In this document: positions 1-10,074 of the stretch, in pieces | Layout of the letters: each line of letters starts with the position of its first letter | Numbering within the stretch: position 1 is the stretch's first letter | NCBI RefSeq assembly: GCF_002982115.1 | Contig: NZ_CP019980.1 | Location: forward strand, 2,054,001 to 2,118,000 | Direction of reading: 5' to 3' | DNA length: 64,000 nucleotides | Source of the DNA: Lysinibacillus sphaericus | GTDB lineage: Bacteria; Bacillota; Bacilli; Bacillales_A; Planococcaceae | Notes under the pieces: model-generated | What the model was told of the DNA's origin: nothing | Databases searched by the model: none | What the model saw: only the letters and a program-made list of their open reading frames with translations | Program-made: the position numbers and the translations under genes

Positions 1-596
1 CTCGTTTTTATGATGTCGATGCAGGTGAGATTCTTATTGATGGCCTCAATATTGAGGAGTATAAAATGGCCACGATTCGAAAGCGCGTTGGTGTAGTATT
101 ACAAGATACCTATTTATTCACGGGCACTATTCGTGAAAATATTCGCTTTGGTAAGCTCGATGCGACGGATGCAGAGGTTGAAGAAGCGGCTAAAATTGCT
201 AATGCACATAATTTTATTAAATACTTACCAGCACAATACGATACTGTAGTACAAGCAGGGGGAGCTAATTTAAGCCAAGGGCAAAGACAACTCCTAGCGA
301 TTGCTCGTGCTATTTTAGAAAATGCTGATATTTTAATTTTGGATGAAGCCACATCTAGCGTTGATACGCAAACAGAGGTGGATATTCAAAAAGGATTGCA
401 ACATTTAATGCAAGGACGCACAAGTTTTGTGATTGCACACCGTTTGAAAACGATAGAAAATGCCAATCAAATTTTCGTTATTCAACAAGGCGAAATTGTT
501 GAACAAGGTAACCATCAACAACTGATGCAACAACAAGGAATTTACAACAACCTCCAGCAAAAACTACTGTTAGAACAAGAACAGTCAAGTGTCTAA
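1..596 (+). CDS. ABC transporter ATP-binding domain, C-terminal part (partial)
   Basis: The reading frame is open at the left edge, so this is the end of a larger protein, most likely a fused permease-ATPase of the multidrug/lipid exporter class. Visible ATPase landmarks, in order, are a Q-loop (LQDTYLF), the signature region LSQGQRQLLAIARA, a Walker B stretch ILILDEATSSVD with catalytic Glu, and an H-loop (VIAHRL). The D-loop SSVDT follows Walker B directly. It would energise export across the cytoplasmic membrane as a homo- or heterodimer. The permease part and the Walker A motif lie outside the window, so the substrate cannot be inferred. A U-tailed hairpin follows the stop. The ATPase assignment is certain; the exporter subtype is inferred from family style. 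Confidence 0.95.
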   Translation, partial: RFYDVDAGEILIDGLNIEEYKMATIRKRVGVVLQDTYLFTGTIRENIRFGKLDATDAEVEEAAKIANAHNFIKYLPAQYDTVVQAGGANLSQGQRQLLAIARAILENADILILDEATSSVDTQTEVDIQKGLQHLMQGRTSFVIAHRLKTIENANQIFVIQQGEIVEQGNHQQLMQQQGIYNNLQQKLLLEQEQSSV

Positions 597-627
597 ACCC
601 TTTTAAATTTCCTATGAAAAATTTACA

Positions 628-675
628 GAACCCTTCATCTTAAGCGCACTGAAAAAGATGGAGGGTTCAATTTTT
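628..675 (+). terminator. Intrinsic terminator of the ABC transporter gene
   Basis: A 14-bp stem (628-641 with 655-668, one G-U pair) with a 13-nt loop is followed by a T-rich tail. Confidence 0.85.
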
Positions 676-821
676 GACAAGTAGTCGCATATAGATGGTA
701 AAGAAAATGGATACGGCTACGTCTTAGGTCTTAGACGAAGTTAAAGCCAAGGGTCGTTTTCATATAGCGAGAATCAGATAAAATGAAATGAATGGGATAT
801 GAAAAAGTAGGAGGAAATAAT

Positions 822-1538
822 GTGAAAAAAATATTGGTGTTAGCTTTCATGATGTGTGGCTCGTTGCTCGTTTTAAGTGGTTGTTTTTCTGTGATTCCAG
901 AGAAGGAAAAAGAAGATACCTTTCAGGTGAAAAAGGATGATGCGCAAAAATTAGATGTTGAAATAAATCTAGGTGTTGGGGAAATGACGGTTTCAAAAGG
1001 TGCGAAAGAATGGTTAGAGGGAAATGCCCAGTATAATATTAATAAATTAGCACCAGAAGTGAAGTATAAACTACGTGGCAATACAGGTGAAATTGAGATT
1101 GATCATAAAGGCTCTAGTAAAGTGAAGATTGGTAATACAAAAAATTTATGGGATGTCCAATTAAATGAAGATATTCCAATGGACCTTTCGATAGAGACAG
1201 GTGCATCAAAAGCAATGCTTGATTTACGAGGACTGAAACTTGAAAAATTAGATATTGAAACAGGGGTAGGAGACCTAAATGTTGACTTAGGTGGCGATTG
1301 GAAAAAAAGCTTCAAAACAAATATTGAAACGGGTGTTGGGCAAACTACGGTCATTTTACCATCAGAAGTCGGTGTAAAAATAACGACCGAAAAAGGCATT
1401 GGTTCGATGAATCTAGAAGGCTTTATTGCAAAAGGTAAAGGGGTATTTGTTAATGAGGCGTATGAAAAGGCAGATATAGTGCTTGAGGTGAACTCAGAGT
1501 TAGGCGTAGGCGACGTTACATTCAAACTAGATAAGTAA
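822..1538 (+). CDS. Lipoprotein with LiaF-like/toast-rack (DUF2154/DUF4097-type) domain
   Basis: The frame can be extended to an ATG at 792, but AGGAGG at 809-814 lies 7 nt before GTG 822, which gives a textbook lipoprotein signal: KK, a hydrophobic stretch, then lipobox LSGC. The mature part has short repeated beta-strand motifs (LGVGEMTV, TGVGDLNV, TGVGQTTV, LGVGDVTF), the pattern of the toast-rack/LiaF C-terminal fold. It should be anchored on the outer face of the membrane. Family members are linked to envelope stress, but no liaRS-type genes are nearby, so the role is unknown. A perfect hairpin terminator follows. Confidence 0.8.
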   Translation: MKKILVLAFMMCGSLLVLSGCFSVIPEKEKEDTFQVKKDDAQKLDVEINLGVGEMTVSKGAKEWLEGNAQYNINKLAPEVKYKLRGNTGEIEIDHKGSSKVKIGNTKNLWDVQLNEDIPMDLSIETGASKAMLDLRGLKLEKLDIETGVGDLNVDLGGDWKKSFKTNIETGVGQTTVILPSEVGVKITTEKGIGSMNLEGFIAKGKGVFVNEAYEKADIVLEVNSELGVGDVTFKLDK

Positions 1539-1563
1539 CTACCTACTACAATACGATCAATTT

Positions 1564-1607
1564 AAGCGTCAAATACAACAGGTGAATTGTATTTGACGCT
1601 TATTTTA
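1564..1607 (+). terminator. Intrinsic terminator of the toast-rack lipoprotein gene
   Basis: A perfect 15-bp stem (1564-1578 with 1587-1601) with an 8-nt loop is followed by a T-rich tail. Confidence 0.9.
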
Positions 1608-1650
1608 TGTTAGCTTAAAGAAAGCAAGCGTAATTGAAGGAGCGAATGAA

Positions 1651-2175
1651 TTGAGAATTTTTACATATAAACAACCTGTAACGATTGAATCGACGAAAGT
1701 AGTTCAAATAGTGAATGAGGAAGGAAACGTCTCATCAACTGTCCAGCGGATTTACTCCAATGGATTGAAAAAAGCTTTTGACCGTACGATGGATTATCGA
1801 TATTTTGTACAATTTGATGTCAGCACAGTGGATGGACAACGTCTTTTCTCCTGTAAAAAAGTATCACGACGTGGGCGTGTGCATTTCAAAGGCAAGGACT
1901 TTGTAACAGGAAAAGACTATATGATTGCCTATGACGGCTGGCAAATCATGATTCCAGATTTAATCATAACAGATGGTCAACAAAAAATAATGCTGAATAA
2001 GGAGATGGAAGGCTGGTCTGTGTTTACGTTGGATGAACAGCCAATTGCACGCTGGCAAGCGGTTTATCAAGAAACACATTTTGATATTACACTGGAGATA
2101 GAAGCAACGAGCCCGATTCAACATGAAGCATTTTTTATTGCCATAGGACAGGCTGTCTTATTTGTCGGAGCATAG
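1651..2175 (+). CDS. Uncharacterised protein, possibly tubby/LURP-one-like
   Basis: A TTG start at 1651 is preceded by GAAGGAG (1636-1642) at 8 nt; the ATG at 1646 is out of frame. The 174-aa protein has no signal peptide or membrane segment. It alternates short beta strands with basic and acidic turns (FSCKKVSRRGRVHFKG, MIPDLIITDGQQK), reminiscent of the tubby C-terminal/LURP-one fold of small Firmicute proteins. That similarity is from memory and weak. It is monocistronic, with terminators on both sides. Confidence 0.65.
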   Translation: MRIFTYKQPVTIESTKVVQIVNEEGNVSSTVQRIYSNGLKKAFDRTMDYRYFVQFDVSTVDGQRLFSCKKVSRRGRVHFKGKDFVTGKDYMIAYDGWQIMIPDLIITDGQQKIMLNKEMEGWSVFTLDEQPIARWQAVYQETHFDITLEIEATSPIQHEAFFIAIGQAVLFVGA

Positions 2176-2184
2176 TATGAAAAG

Positions 2185-2214
2185 CACCTTTCATGAATGA
2201 GAGGTGTTTTTTTT
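2185..2214 (+). terminator. Intrinsic terminator
   Basis: A 9-bp stem (2185-2193 with 2198-2206, one G-U) with a TGAA loop is followed by a run of eight T. Confidence 0.85.
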
Positions 2215-2330
2215 GATGACATCAACTTCATCGTTATTGCACTATTACAATGTTAATTATAGTAAAATTAACTAAGAAGTTTCCAACTTACAATCATTGT
2301 TTGAAATTTATATTTCGAGGAGAGAGTAGG

Positions 2331-3266
2331 ATGAAGAAAAAGCCGATTTACGTTGAAATTGATATACAAGCACCGATTAAGGATGCTTGGCATTATACGC
2401 AAAACCCAAAGTTGCATGAACAGTGGGATTTACGCTTTACATCCATTACATATAAAGAAAAAGAAGAGCTTTCAGAACTGCAACGCTTTACTTATGAAAC
2501 AAAAGTGATGCCTGGTGTAACAGTGAGTGGGTGGGGAGAAAGTAAAGGGGAACATTTGACGAAAGATGGCGTTAAAATATCTTCTTTGCATTTTGGGACG
2601 CCACAAAAAATATCACCAATTGCAGAGGGTAAAGGGTATTGGAAGTATATTCCGAAGAAACAAGCGTTAACTTTTTTAACGCAATATGATTATGAAGTGC
2701 GCTATGGCAAATTAGGTTTGCTATTTGACTTGGTATTTCGTCCATTAATGGGATGGGCAACAGCACTTAGTTTTGATGTTTTGAAAAGGTGGCTAGAGAA
2801 GGGAGAAAATCCATCTGCGCAATATCGACGCTTTTTTCTAACACTGCTTATTAGCGCATTATTTTGCTTCGTTTGGTTGTATCATGGACTAATACCTAAA
2901 GTACTTTTCCAACATCCTCTGGAAGTGATGATGGTAGAACATTCGTTGACACAGGTGAATACTGCTAATGACCGCAATGTAGCAAATGCAACTTCACTCG
3001 TTTATTGGATTGGTGTGGCAGAGATGCTATTTGCACTTTGCTGGTTAGTACCTAGAGGGAAGCGGTTGCTCTTTGGGCTGCAAATCATGTTATTCCCACT
3101 CTTAACGCTTGGTGCTGTGTTAGTAGATACTGATATTGCAATAGCCCCATTCAACCCAGTCACATTAAATGGCGCATTATGGGTCTTATCCATTATAGGA
3201 TTTGTACTTAGTAAAGATTTACCGAGTGCGGCAAGTTGTAAACGAAAGCGAGGGAAAAAAGATTGA
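2331..3266 (+). CDS. SRPBCC-type domain fused to DoxX-like membrane domain (yndG-like)
   Basis: The long frame starts at 2250, but AGGAG at 2318-2322 sits 8 nt before ATG 2331, giving a 311-aa protein. Residues about 1-150 read like a polyketide-cyclase/START (SRPBCC) domain (early VEIDIQAPIKDAWHYTQNP, then QWDLRFTSI). The second half carries four hydrophobic segments typical of DoxX-like proteins. The stop codon overlaps the next gene's TTG start, so translation is probably coupled. The trio SRPBCC/DoxX, DUF4166 and YndJ resembles the B. subtilis yndG-yndH-yndJ arrangement as I remember it. Biochemical function is unknown. Confidence 0.75.
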   Translation: MKKKPIYVEIDIQAPIKDAWHYTQNPKLHEQWDLRFTSITYKEKEELSELQRFTYETKVMPGVTVSGWGESKGEHLTKDGVKISSLHFGTPQKISPIAEGKGYWKYIPKKQALTFLTQYDYEVRYGKLGLLFDLVFRPLMGWATALSFDVLKRWLEKGENPSAQYRRFFLTLLISALFCFVWLYHGLIPKVLFQHPLEVMMVEHSLTQVNTANDRNVANATSLVYWIGVAEMLFALCWLVPRGKRLLFGLQIMLFPLLTLGAVLVDTDIAIAPFNPVTLNGALWVLSIIGFVLSKDLPSAASCKRKRGKKD

Positions 3267-3874
3267 CCATCTATCAAACGTTATTAGGGGAGGACTTTAA
3301 AAGACTCCATCCAAAACTACAACAGCGCTATGCATTGCCAGTAGGTCAAACGTTTAATGCGCAAGGCGTGATGCATGATATACAATCAGGAGCAAAATGG
3401 ATGCGTCCCTTTTATGTGATGGCTGCCAAGTTTAGGTTTTTATTTCCTGAGTCAGGAAAGGATATCCCCTTTACTATCAGTAATACATGTCGACAAATGC
3501 CCAATGGAGAATTGGAGGTTATATGGGAACGTTCCTTTTATTTTAATCGCAAGACAAGGCATTTTGATGCGAGGATGACGGTTGATCCAATTAAAAAAAT
3601 TGTCAAAGATTACTTAGGCGCACCAGCTCTTTTTTATTCAGATTTATTGTTTTCAGTGACAAGAGAAGGGAAATTACTTATTCGTTCAGGGCCACAACGA
3701 TTTGTTATGTCTAGACTAGAATGGGCGATACCGCAACAGCTAGAAGGGCGCGTTATTGTCGAGGAAGGCTATGATGAGTACAGAGAAGTTTTTACAATTC
3801 ACGTATCGATTTATAATCCGCTTATTGGGAGGTTAATGATGTATGCTGGGGAATTTACGCAAAAATCTCTTTAG
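3263..3874 (+). CDS. DUF4166 family protein (yndH-like)
   Basis: Starts at TTG 3263, overlapping the upstream stop, with GAGGG just before it. It is a 203-aa soluble protein opening with YQTLLGEDFKRLHPKLQQRY, the characteristic start of DUF4166 proteins, followed by beta-rich sequence ending VHVSIYNPLIGRLMMY. No catalytic motif is evident. It overlaps the downstream yndJ-like gene by 32 nt, so all three genes form one tightly coupled operon. The family is uncharacterised; a role tied to the membrane partners is an inference. Confidence 0.75.
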   Translation: MTIYQTLLGEDFKRLHPKLQQRYALPVGQTFNAQGVMHDIQSGAKWMRPFYVMAAKFRFLFPESGKDIPFTISNTCRQMPNGELEVIWERSFYFNRKTRHFDARMTVDPIKKIVKDYLGAPALFYSDLLFSVTREGKLLIRSGPQRFVMSRLEWAIPQQLEGRVIVEEGYDEYREVFTIHVSIYNPLIGRLMMYAGEFTQKSL

Positions 3875-5396
3875 TCCCGTGTTATTAATAGGTTGGGTAC
3901 TTATGCTGTGTTGCTATCTGTTTAGCATGCAACCACATTATTTACTATTACTTACTTTTGCGCAACTTGTATTCGTCCCTGCAATGCTAAAAATGGTCGT
4001 TTCTTTCAATAAAATAGGTCATATCATTATCATCGCTATGATGCTTGTTGTAACGATTTTACACTTTTCTATTAATCGTGAGTTAGCGATTGTCTTAGCG
4101 GGTTTATATGTTGTCTATACAGCTTATATTGCATACCAAGGTGTGACGCGCTTTTTACAGCGAGGTTTTACGAACATTGCTGAAATCGCTATCGATATTG
4201 GACTCCTCTATTTATTTATTGGAGGTCTATGGTTCTTTGCCTTTATAGCAGAAATAGATACAGGATTTTCATCGTTAATTACATGGTTAACTGCAATCCA
4301 TTTTCACTATTCAGCTTGTCTATTTGCAATATCAATTGGTTTATTTGGACGTTTCCATACAAGCAAATGGTACAATGCAGTCGTCATAATCTTACTAACA
4401 GGACCATTGTTAGTTGCACTTGGAATTACGTTTTCCACAATCATTGAAATTGTATCAGTGGCACTTTATATATTTGCCATCTACTGCTTGTTTACACTGT
4501 CCTTGAAAACAACTCTGCCTAAGAGACAGGGAGCACTATTGCGAATTTCTTACGGCTCATTATGTTTGACAATTTTAGGATCTTTTCTTTATGCTATTGG
4601 CAATTTTACTGGCACGTCGATTATAAGTATTCCCGATATGTTAACCTATCATGGTTTAGTGAATTGTCTGTTGTTTGGATTGATGGGGGTAATCGCGTGG
4701 GGAATAGACGTCCCAAAATCTTCCCATCAGCCTTTTACGTTTCCGGTGAGTCGTATACGTGGGAAACTACAGCCTTTGGAAGAGCCGCATACCGGTTTAG
4801 TTGATGTACTGCAAGATTTTGTAGATACAAGGAAACTTCCACAAATTATCCCACATTTTTATGAGCAAACGACTAATTATCGTCTAAATGCTTCGGTACA
4901 ATGGCGATGTTGGTTTAAACCATTTGCATTCATCTATCAAGGCATTAGCCGTTGGATGCAACAGCTTAATTTGCCGCTATCCAGTCGACCAGTGGAGATG
5001 AATGGCGTTATTATGAAAGTAGATGAACGACAGGATGGTCGCCTTGCTCCGCGTGCTTGGATTCGTAAAATAAACGAGCAGACGATATTCGTAGCCATTT
5101 ACTCACAACATACGACCAATCAAACAACGTATATGAATATTGCTTTACCATTACCTTTTTCAACTATGATAGGTATTTTATATGTATATGAGCAAGACGG
5201 AAAATTACATATAACAAGCTCTAAAACTGGGGAAGCAGGTATCTATTTAGCATTCAAACAAAATATATTGAGACTACCTTTGAATGAGCATTTTACGATT
5301 ACGGCGAAAAATGATACAACTTTAACGGCGATACATACGATGCGCATTTTTGGATTGTCTTTTTTACGAATAGATTATCAAATAGAACAAATATAA
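3843..5396 (+). CDS. yndJ: YndJ-like integral membrane protein
   Basis: ATG 3843 lies 8 nt after a GGGAGG and inside the 3' end of the DUF4166 gene. The first ~290 residues contain about nine hydrophobic segments. The last ~220 residues form a soluble domain that includes VEMNGVIMKVDERQDGRL and a beta-rich tail. Length (517 aa) and layout fit the YndJ family. It is the last gene of a three-gene operon and is followed by a strong terminator. The function of YndJ proteins is unknown. Confidence 0.75.
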   Translation: MLGNLRKNLFSPVLLIGWVLMLCCYLFSMQPHYLLLLTFAQLVFVPAMLKMVVSFNKIGHIIIIAMMLVVTILHFSINRELAIVLAGLYVVYTAYIAYQGVTRFLQRGFTNIAEIAIDIGLLYLFIGGLWFFAFIAEIDTGFSSLITWLTAIHFHYSACLFAISIGLFGRFHTSKWYNAVVIILLTGPLLVALGITFSTIIEIVSVALYIFAIYCLFTLSLKTTLPKRQGALLRISYGSLCLTILGSFLYAIGNFTGTSIISIPDMLTYHGLVNCLLFGLMGVIAWGIDVPKSSHQPFTFPVSRIRGKLQPLEEPHTGLVDVLQDFVDTRKLPQIIPHFYEQTTNYRLNASVQWRCWFKPFAFIYQGISRWMQQLNLPLSSRPVEMNGVIMKVDERQDGRLAPRAWIRKINEQTIFVAIYSQHTTNQTTYMNIALPLPFSTMIGILYVYEQDGKLHITSSKTGEAGIYLAFKQNILRLPLNEHFTITAKNDTTLTAIHTMRIFGLSFLRIDYQIEQI

Positions 5397-5441
5397 TTCC
5401 GTTATTCTACAATAATAAAAAATAAGCTAAAGAAAGAGAAG

Positions 5442-5480
5442 AAGTGTTAGATTGACGAATGTCGATTTAACACTTTTTTG
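5442..5480 (+). terminator. Intrinsic terminator of the yndJ-like operon
   Basis: A 15-bp stem (5442-5456 with 5461-5475, two G-U pairs) with a GAAT loop is followed by T5. Confidence 0.9.
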
Positions 5481-5953
5481 CTGTAAGTACTATTATCTAC
5501 TACTGAGAGCAGTTGCATAATTAGTTTCGTTTTCTACCATTCAATTTACATGTTAATAGTATAGAGAAAACATACTATCACCTTAGCTCCATTTTGTGAA
5601 TTTTAGATTCAAGTCCCGAAAAAATTGAATTTTTTAACTAGAATAAGCAAACTAAATAAGCAAAAAGTCTTATTTATGGATTTTTCTTTTTTGTAAAAAT
5701 CATAATCCAATAGAAGGAAAAATGATGTTGAAAATCAAAAGGATGCTAAAAAACACAAAGAAACCTCTGTTTTATTCAACTAATTATAAGAAAAAATATT
5801 ATTTCATCCTAAACCTTTTTAAAAATGGTAGATTACTAATATTAAGCAATACAGTGAAATTTTTTTATCGATTGCCTGTTATTTTTTAGAGAAGAAATAG
5901 AATACTCGAAGGAGATTGCCAAAAAATTGATAATCAGAAGGAGAAATTGACAA
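5481..5953 (+). other. AT-rich intergenic region upstream of the chemotaxis receptor
   Basis: No convincing gene is seen. A Lys-rich 55-codon frame at 5722-5889 has a weak GAAGGA in front but looks like base-composition noise. The receptor promoter should lie here; I could not identify a clear SigA or SigD box. Confidence 0.4.
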
Positions 5954-7636
5954 ATGAATTTTAAATCGATTAGCAAAAGGATTGTATTTTCATTTAGTAT
6001 TGTTGTTGCCGTTATTGTTTTATATATTGGTTTCAATTTTTATGAAATCGCACAAAGTAACCAAGCGACAGAACAAATTGTGGATGAGGAGTTGCAATTA
6101 TTAATTGCTGATTATGAGTTAGCATCTACCATTGGTTTAAGAATTGCTGCAGCAAGGGGCTATGTATTATCTGGCAATGAAAAATATAAAACAATTTATG
6201 ATGAAAATGTAGAACGAGCGCTTGCCAATGAAAAAATACGTCTAGCTATTGCTGAATCAGCAGAATTTACCAAGTATGCTGAAATGGCAAAAGAATGGAG
6301 TAGCTATGTTCAAAACGATGTTTTTGAAATATACGATCAAGGAAATAAGGAATTAGCCATACATAATTTAGCTGCAATGGATGAAAAAGCGACGGAAATT
6401 CGTGAGGGATATGAGGCATTAGCAGCACAACGGAAACAATCAATAAATGCTGTAGGAGATACACTTATTACTGATGGGGAGCGTAAGCAAACTATAAGTA
6501 TTATTGTAGGAATAAGCATTGCCTTGATCGCCATTATTATTGCAATATTCAGCGCTCGTATTATTTCGAAGCCTATTATCTTAATTACCAATCGGATGAA
6601 GAAAATTACAGATGGGGATTTAAGTGAACCTGCACTAAATGTAACATCAAAAGATGAAATAGGGCAATTAACCGAAGCAACAAATACGATGTCCCAAATT
6701 TTAAATAATCTATTAAAACATATTCAAACGGTGTCAAATGAGGTTGCCGCCCATAGTGAGGAACTGATGCAATCTGCTACAGAAGTAAAAGAGGGGACAG
6801 AGCAAGTTGTAGATACAGTTGAAGAAATTGCAAACGGAACGGAAGTGCAAGCGAGTAATGCATCTGATGTGGCAACAAGTATGATGGATTTTTCAAGTAA
6901 AGTAACCGATGTCAATCAAAGTAGTAGAGATGTCTATCAGTTTTCTGAATCTGTGATGAAGCTAACAGAAGAAGGGAAAGGACGTATGGAAGCTTCTACA
7001 CAACAAATGATGACAATTGACTATATTGTGAAAGATTCAGTTGAAAAACTAGATGAATTAAATAAACAAACACAGGAAATATCTAAAATTATTGCGGTAA
7101 TTCATGATATTGCAGCGCAAACAAATTTACTGGCGTTAAATGCAGCAATTGAAGCAGCACGTGCAGGAGAGCATGGCAAAGGATTCGCAGTAGTAGCAGA
7201 TGAAGTTCGAAAACTAGCAGAGCAAGTATCTTCATCTATTAGTGAAATTACAGGTATCATTCAAATAATTCAAGATGATTCAACCGTTGTGACATCCTCT
7301 CTCGAAAAAGGATATGGAGAAGTTGCAAAAGGTACAACACAAATTGTTTCGACGAATGAGACATTTAGTGAAATTGCAAATGCTGTCTATTCCATGTCAT
7401 CGAGCATCGTCAATATGTCAACAAAGCTAGAAGAAGTTGTACAAAATACGATGACTATTAATAAATCAGTGGATGAAATTGCCGCTGTGTCTGAGCAGTC
7501 AGCTGCAGGTATTCAAGAAACTTCAGCAACGATAGAACAAACCGCTAGCTCAATGGACGAAATAAAAAATAGTTCAAGTCATCTAGCTGAAATGGCTGAA
7601 AACTTAAATGATCTTATTGGGAAATTTAAATTATAA
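5954..7636 (+). CDS. Methyl-accepting chemotaxis protein
   Basis: GAAGGAG sits before ATG 5954. The 560-aa receptor has an N-terminal membrane helix (residues ~8-30), an extracytoplasmic four-helix-bundle-type sensor (~30-180), a second membrane helix (~185-205), a HAMP linker, and a long cytoplasmic signalling coiled coil. The highly conserved hairpin tip is present ([20 protein letters not shown], then [17 protein letters not shown]). It should signal through CheA/CheW to the flagellar motor. The ligand is not predictable. No che genes are adjacent; it is an orphan receptor with its own terminator. Confidence 0.95.
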   Translation: MNFKSISKRIVFSFSIVVAVIVLYIGFNFYEIAQSNQATEQIVDEELQLLIADYELASTIGLRIAAARGYVLSGNEKYKTIYDENVERALANEKIRLAIAESAEFTKYAEMAKEWSSYVQNDVFEIYDQGNKELAIHNLAAMDEKATEIREGYEALAAQRKQSINAVGDTLITDGERKQTISIIVGISIALIAIIIAIFSARIISKPIILITNRMKKITDGDLSEPALNVTSKDEIGQLTEATNTMSQILNNLLKHIQTVSNEVAAHSEELMQSATEVKEGTEQVVDTVEEIANGTEVQASNASDVATSMMDFSSKVTDVNQSSRDVYQFSESVMKLTEEGKGRMEASTQQMMTIDYIVKDSVEKLDELNKQTQEISKIIAVIHDIAAQTNLLALNAAIEAARAGEHGKGFAVVADEVRKLAEQVSSSISEITGIIQIIQDDSTVVTSSLEKGYGEVAKGTTQIVSTNETFSEIANAVYSMSSSIVNMSTKLEEVVQNTMTINKSVDEIAAVSEQSAAGIQETSATIEQTASSMDEIKNSSSHLAEMAENLNDLIGKFKL

Positions 7637-7694
7637 ATAATGTATTAAACCGATTGGATACAACACCGAAAGAAAACAACAAATTACGATAAAC

Positions 7695-7740
7695 AAAACC
7701 AGTAAGAGGCGAATGTATCGCTTACTTGCTGGTTTTTTAA
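7695..7740 (+). terminator. Intrinsic terminator of the chemotaxis receptor
   Basis: AAACCAG and CTGGTTT arms enclose an imperfect stem-loop followed by T6. Confidence 0.7.
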
Positions 7741-7926
7741 TGTTCATAAGTAATTGTTGGTGAATATCTTTTAAAAATAGATTTTCCAATGGATAAACGA
7801 GGAAATGGTCATTTATTTGGTTAAAATTGAATAATCGTAAGTTCAATGGGGATATAAATAGGATGAATAGGCTGATTTATGGAGTACTTAATAAAGTACG
7901 ACATGTAAACGACAGGAGGCATGAGG

Positions 7927-9501
7927 ATGGCAATACTTGTAGTAAAAAAAGGTATAATGCATCGTTATCAAAATATCAATCAGGCGCTGCAAGACGCTGA
8001 AGTTGGAGATGCTATAGAAATTCGGGATGGTATTTATGAAGAAAGTATAGAGATTTCAAAAAGGTTAACGCTCTATGGTAAAGGGGATGTTACGATTAAA
8101 GGTGGCGTGTTTATTCGTTACCATACGCATGTGGACATCCGTAATATCCGATTTAGTCAAGGCCAAGGCATTTATGTGAAAGGGGATTTGCAGCTTGAAA
8201 ACTGCATCATTGAAAAGCAACAAGTAAGTACCCAAGTCACTGTTAACTTTGGCACTTTAATGATGAAAAATGTTGATATACTGGCAGGCGCATCTAATCA
8301 ATTTGGCATTCGGATAGATAATGGTTCAAGTGTTATGCTGATTGAATCGACATTACACCAGCATACGAAAGCACAAATCATTGCACAAAATAGTGAAATT
8401 TCATTGTCGAAGTGCATGTTGCTAGAGGGCACGATGAATGGAATTTTTGCCATACGAAACGTTCACATGGTCATAGAGGATTGTGAAATTCATGGGCATG
8501 AAAAAACTCAAATTGTTGCAGCATCCAGTACAATTTCTTTAGTCAACTCGCTTATTCACGAAGGAAAAGACGTAGGAATCCAAGTATTTAGTGGTTCAAA
8601 ATTAACAATCAATCAATGTGAAATCAAGCACCATGCTGAAACTAATGTCGTTGTCCATGAAAGCGAACTTGTAGCGTCTGATAGTCGCATTGCGAAAAGT
8701 AATGGCAATGGACTGTATATAGGTGAAAAATCAAAGGCTGATATCTATGATTGTCAGTTATCCGGTCATAAAAAACCACAGCTGTTTATAGAGAATAGTA
8801 AAGCCGAGATTCGAAAATGCCAGGTGACAAATGGCAGCACAACAGGTATCACTATTTTCAATGAAGCCGATGTCATGATGACAGAATGTACAATTCATCA
8901 TCATACACAATTTCACGTAATTGTTGATGCAAGTGGTCTTGTTCTCGATCAATGTATCATACAGTTTGGGCAAACAGGTGGAATTTATGGAAATGATCAT
9001 GCCAAAATCACAGTAAAAAATTCACGCATACAGGAAGTAGAAAGTCATCATATATATATTAATAATGCGCGTCTTTTTGCCAACAAATGTACCTTTAACC
9101 ATATAGTTGGTAATGGAATTACGTGTATTGATGCCATTGTTGAAGTAGTAGACAGTCAATTCTCGCAATGTAAACAAAGTCCTTATTCTATTTTTTGGTC
9201 TGATAAGTCAATGGGGCGCATCCAAAATTGTGCAATCAACGACACCGAGCGAACTTTTTTGGCAATGACCAATCAATCGCTTCTTGAACTCGTCAATAGC
9301 ACCTTATCCAATGTTAAAACAGCGGCAGTTGTTCAGGAACAGAGCCAATTATATATTCGGGGACCAATGCAAGCGGGGAGGTGTCAAAAAGATGACTCTT
9401 CAAGAATTATTCATATAGACTTACAACAACCAACGAGTAAAAAAACACAACGAATTGTCGATAAATTAAGTACATGTAACGGAAGCAATGTTGAAGATTG
9501 A
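7927..9501 (+). CDS. Right-handed parallel beta-helix repeat protein
   Basis: Two in-frame ATGs lie close together (7921, 7927). AGGAGG at 7914-7919 is 7 nt from 7927 but only 1 nt from 7921, so 7927 is chosen (524 aa). The protein begins with a Pfam-style beta-helix cap (INQALQDAEVGDAIEIRDGIYEE). It continues with about twenty rungs of ~22 residues ending in motifs such as LENCIIE, LSKCMLLEG, INQCEIKHH and VMMTECTIHHH. No signal peptide or membrane segment is seen, so it is probably cytoplasmic or spore-associated. The fold usually binds or cleaves polysaccharide, but no catalytic residues can be assigned. Confidence 0.85.
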   Translation: MAILVVKKGIMHRYQNINQALQDAEVGDAIEIRDGIYEESIEISKRLTLYGKGDVTIKGGVFIRYHTHVDIRNIRFSQGQGIYVKGDLQLENCIIEKQQVSTQVTVNFGTLMMKNVDILAGASNQFGIRIDNGSSVMLIESTLHQHTKAQIIAQNSEISLSKCMLLEGTMNGIFAIRNVHMVIEDCEIHGHEKTQIVAASSTISLVNSLIHEGKDVGIQVFSGSKLTINQCEIKHHAETNVVVHESELVASDSRIAKSNGNGLYIGEKSKADIYDCQLSGHKKPQLFIENSKAEIRKCQVTNGSTTGITIFNEADVMMTECTIHHHTQFHVIVDASGLVLDQCIIQFGQTGGIYGNDHAKITVKNSRIQEVESHHIYINNARLFANKCTFNHIVGNGITCIDAIVEVVDSQFSQCKQSPYSIFWSDKSMGRIQNCAINDTERTFLAMTNQSLLELVNSTLSNVKTAAVVQEQSQLYIRGPMQAGRCQKDDSSRIIHIDLQQPTSKKTQRIVDKLSTCNGSNVED

Positions 9502-9513
9502 AAAAAGAAAAAG

Positions 9514-9545
9514 AGTAGTTTCAAACTTTTGAAATTACTTTTTTT
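9514..9545 (+). terminator. Intrinsic terminator of the beta-helix gene
   Basis: An 11-bp stem (9514-9524 with 9529-9539, one G-U) with an ACTT loop is followed by T-rich sequence. Confidence 0.85.
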
Positions 9546-10074
9546 ATGTCTGTTACAAGTCAAATGGTAAACACGGAGGTTTCAATTATAAGAAAAGGGG
9601 TATAAACAGTAGGGTTGGAACGTTCAATACCATATATATTCCATTTTTTACTATGCTATAAAAGTGTCTTAAGTGTGTAAGATGAAAGACCTTTACGAGA
9701 TAAAATACTTGAAGAGGACGAATTTTTCATGCAAAATATGGACAAAGATTCATAGAATTCGACATAAGAAGTATTGATTTGTAAGAAAATTGCCCACTTT
9801 TTTGTGCGCGATACATTATGGTGAGAAAACTTGGAATTTATTCGGAAGTAAATTTAAAATATTTGTAATATTATATCCAAAATAACAATGTTTGTTTTTT
9901 TAGAAGAAAATATTGTTAGAAAATTTAGTTTTTAGATTGCTTAATTTGTAGGTTATATCCTATAATTAGTAAAAATGGTTCATTAATAATATTGTCTGTC
10001 TGTAGTACTAGACCTTTGGATAATGTTTTTGGAATAATGAAATGTTTTTGAATTTGGAAATGGGGTGAGAAAAG
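9546..10074 (+). other. AT-rich intergenic region
   Basis: No open frame with a ribosome binding site was found. A plausible promoter for the next small gene is present at 9937-9966; the rest is featureless. Confidence 0.4.
9937..9966 (+). promoter_or_regulatory. Candidate SigA promoter for the 63-aa gene
   Basis: TTGCTT, an 18-nt spacer, then TATAAT (9961-9966). The -10 is perfect and the -35 is weak. It implies a leader of roughly 100 nt. Confidence 0.5.

Noticed and set aside
110..352. Minus-strand frame opposite the ABC transporter
   Set aside because: A shadow of the real gene with no ribosome binding site.
1103..1525. 140-codon minus-strand frame opposite the toast-rack lipoprotein gene
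   Set aside because: Antisense to a gene with signal peptide, lipobox and good start; Ser/Pro/Phe-rich composition of a mirror frame.
5722..5889. 55-codon Lys-rich frame upstream of the chemotaxis receptor
   Set aside because: Composition matches AT-rich background; weak ribosome binding site; no recognisable domain.
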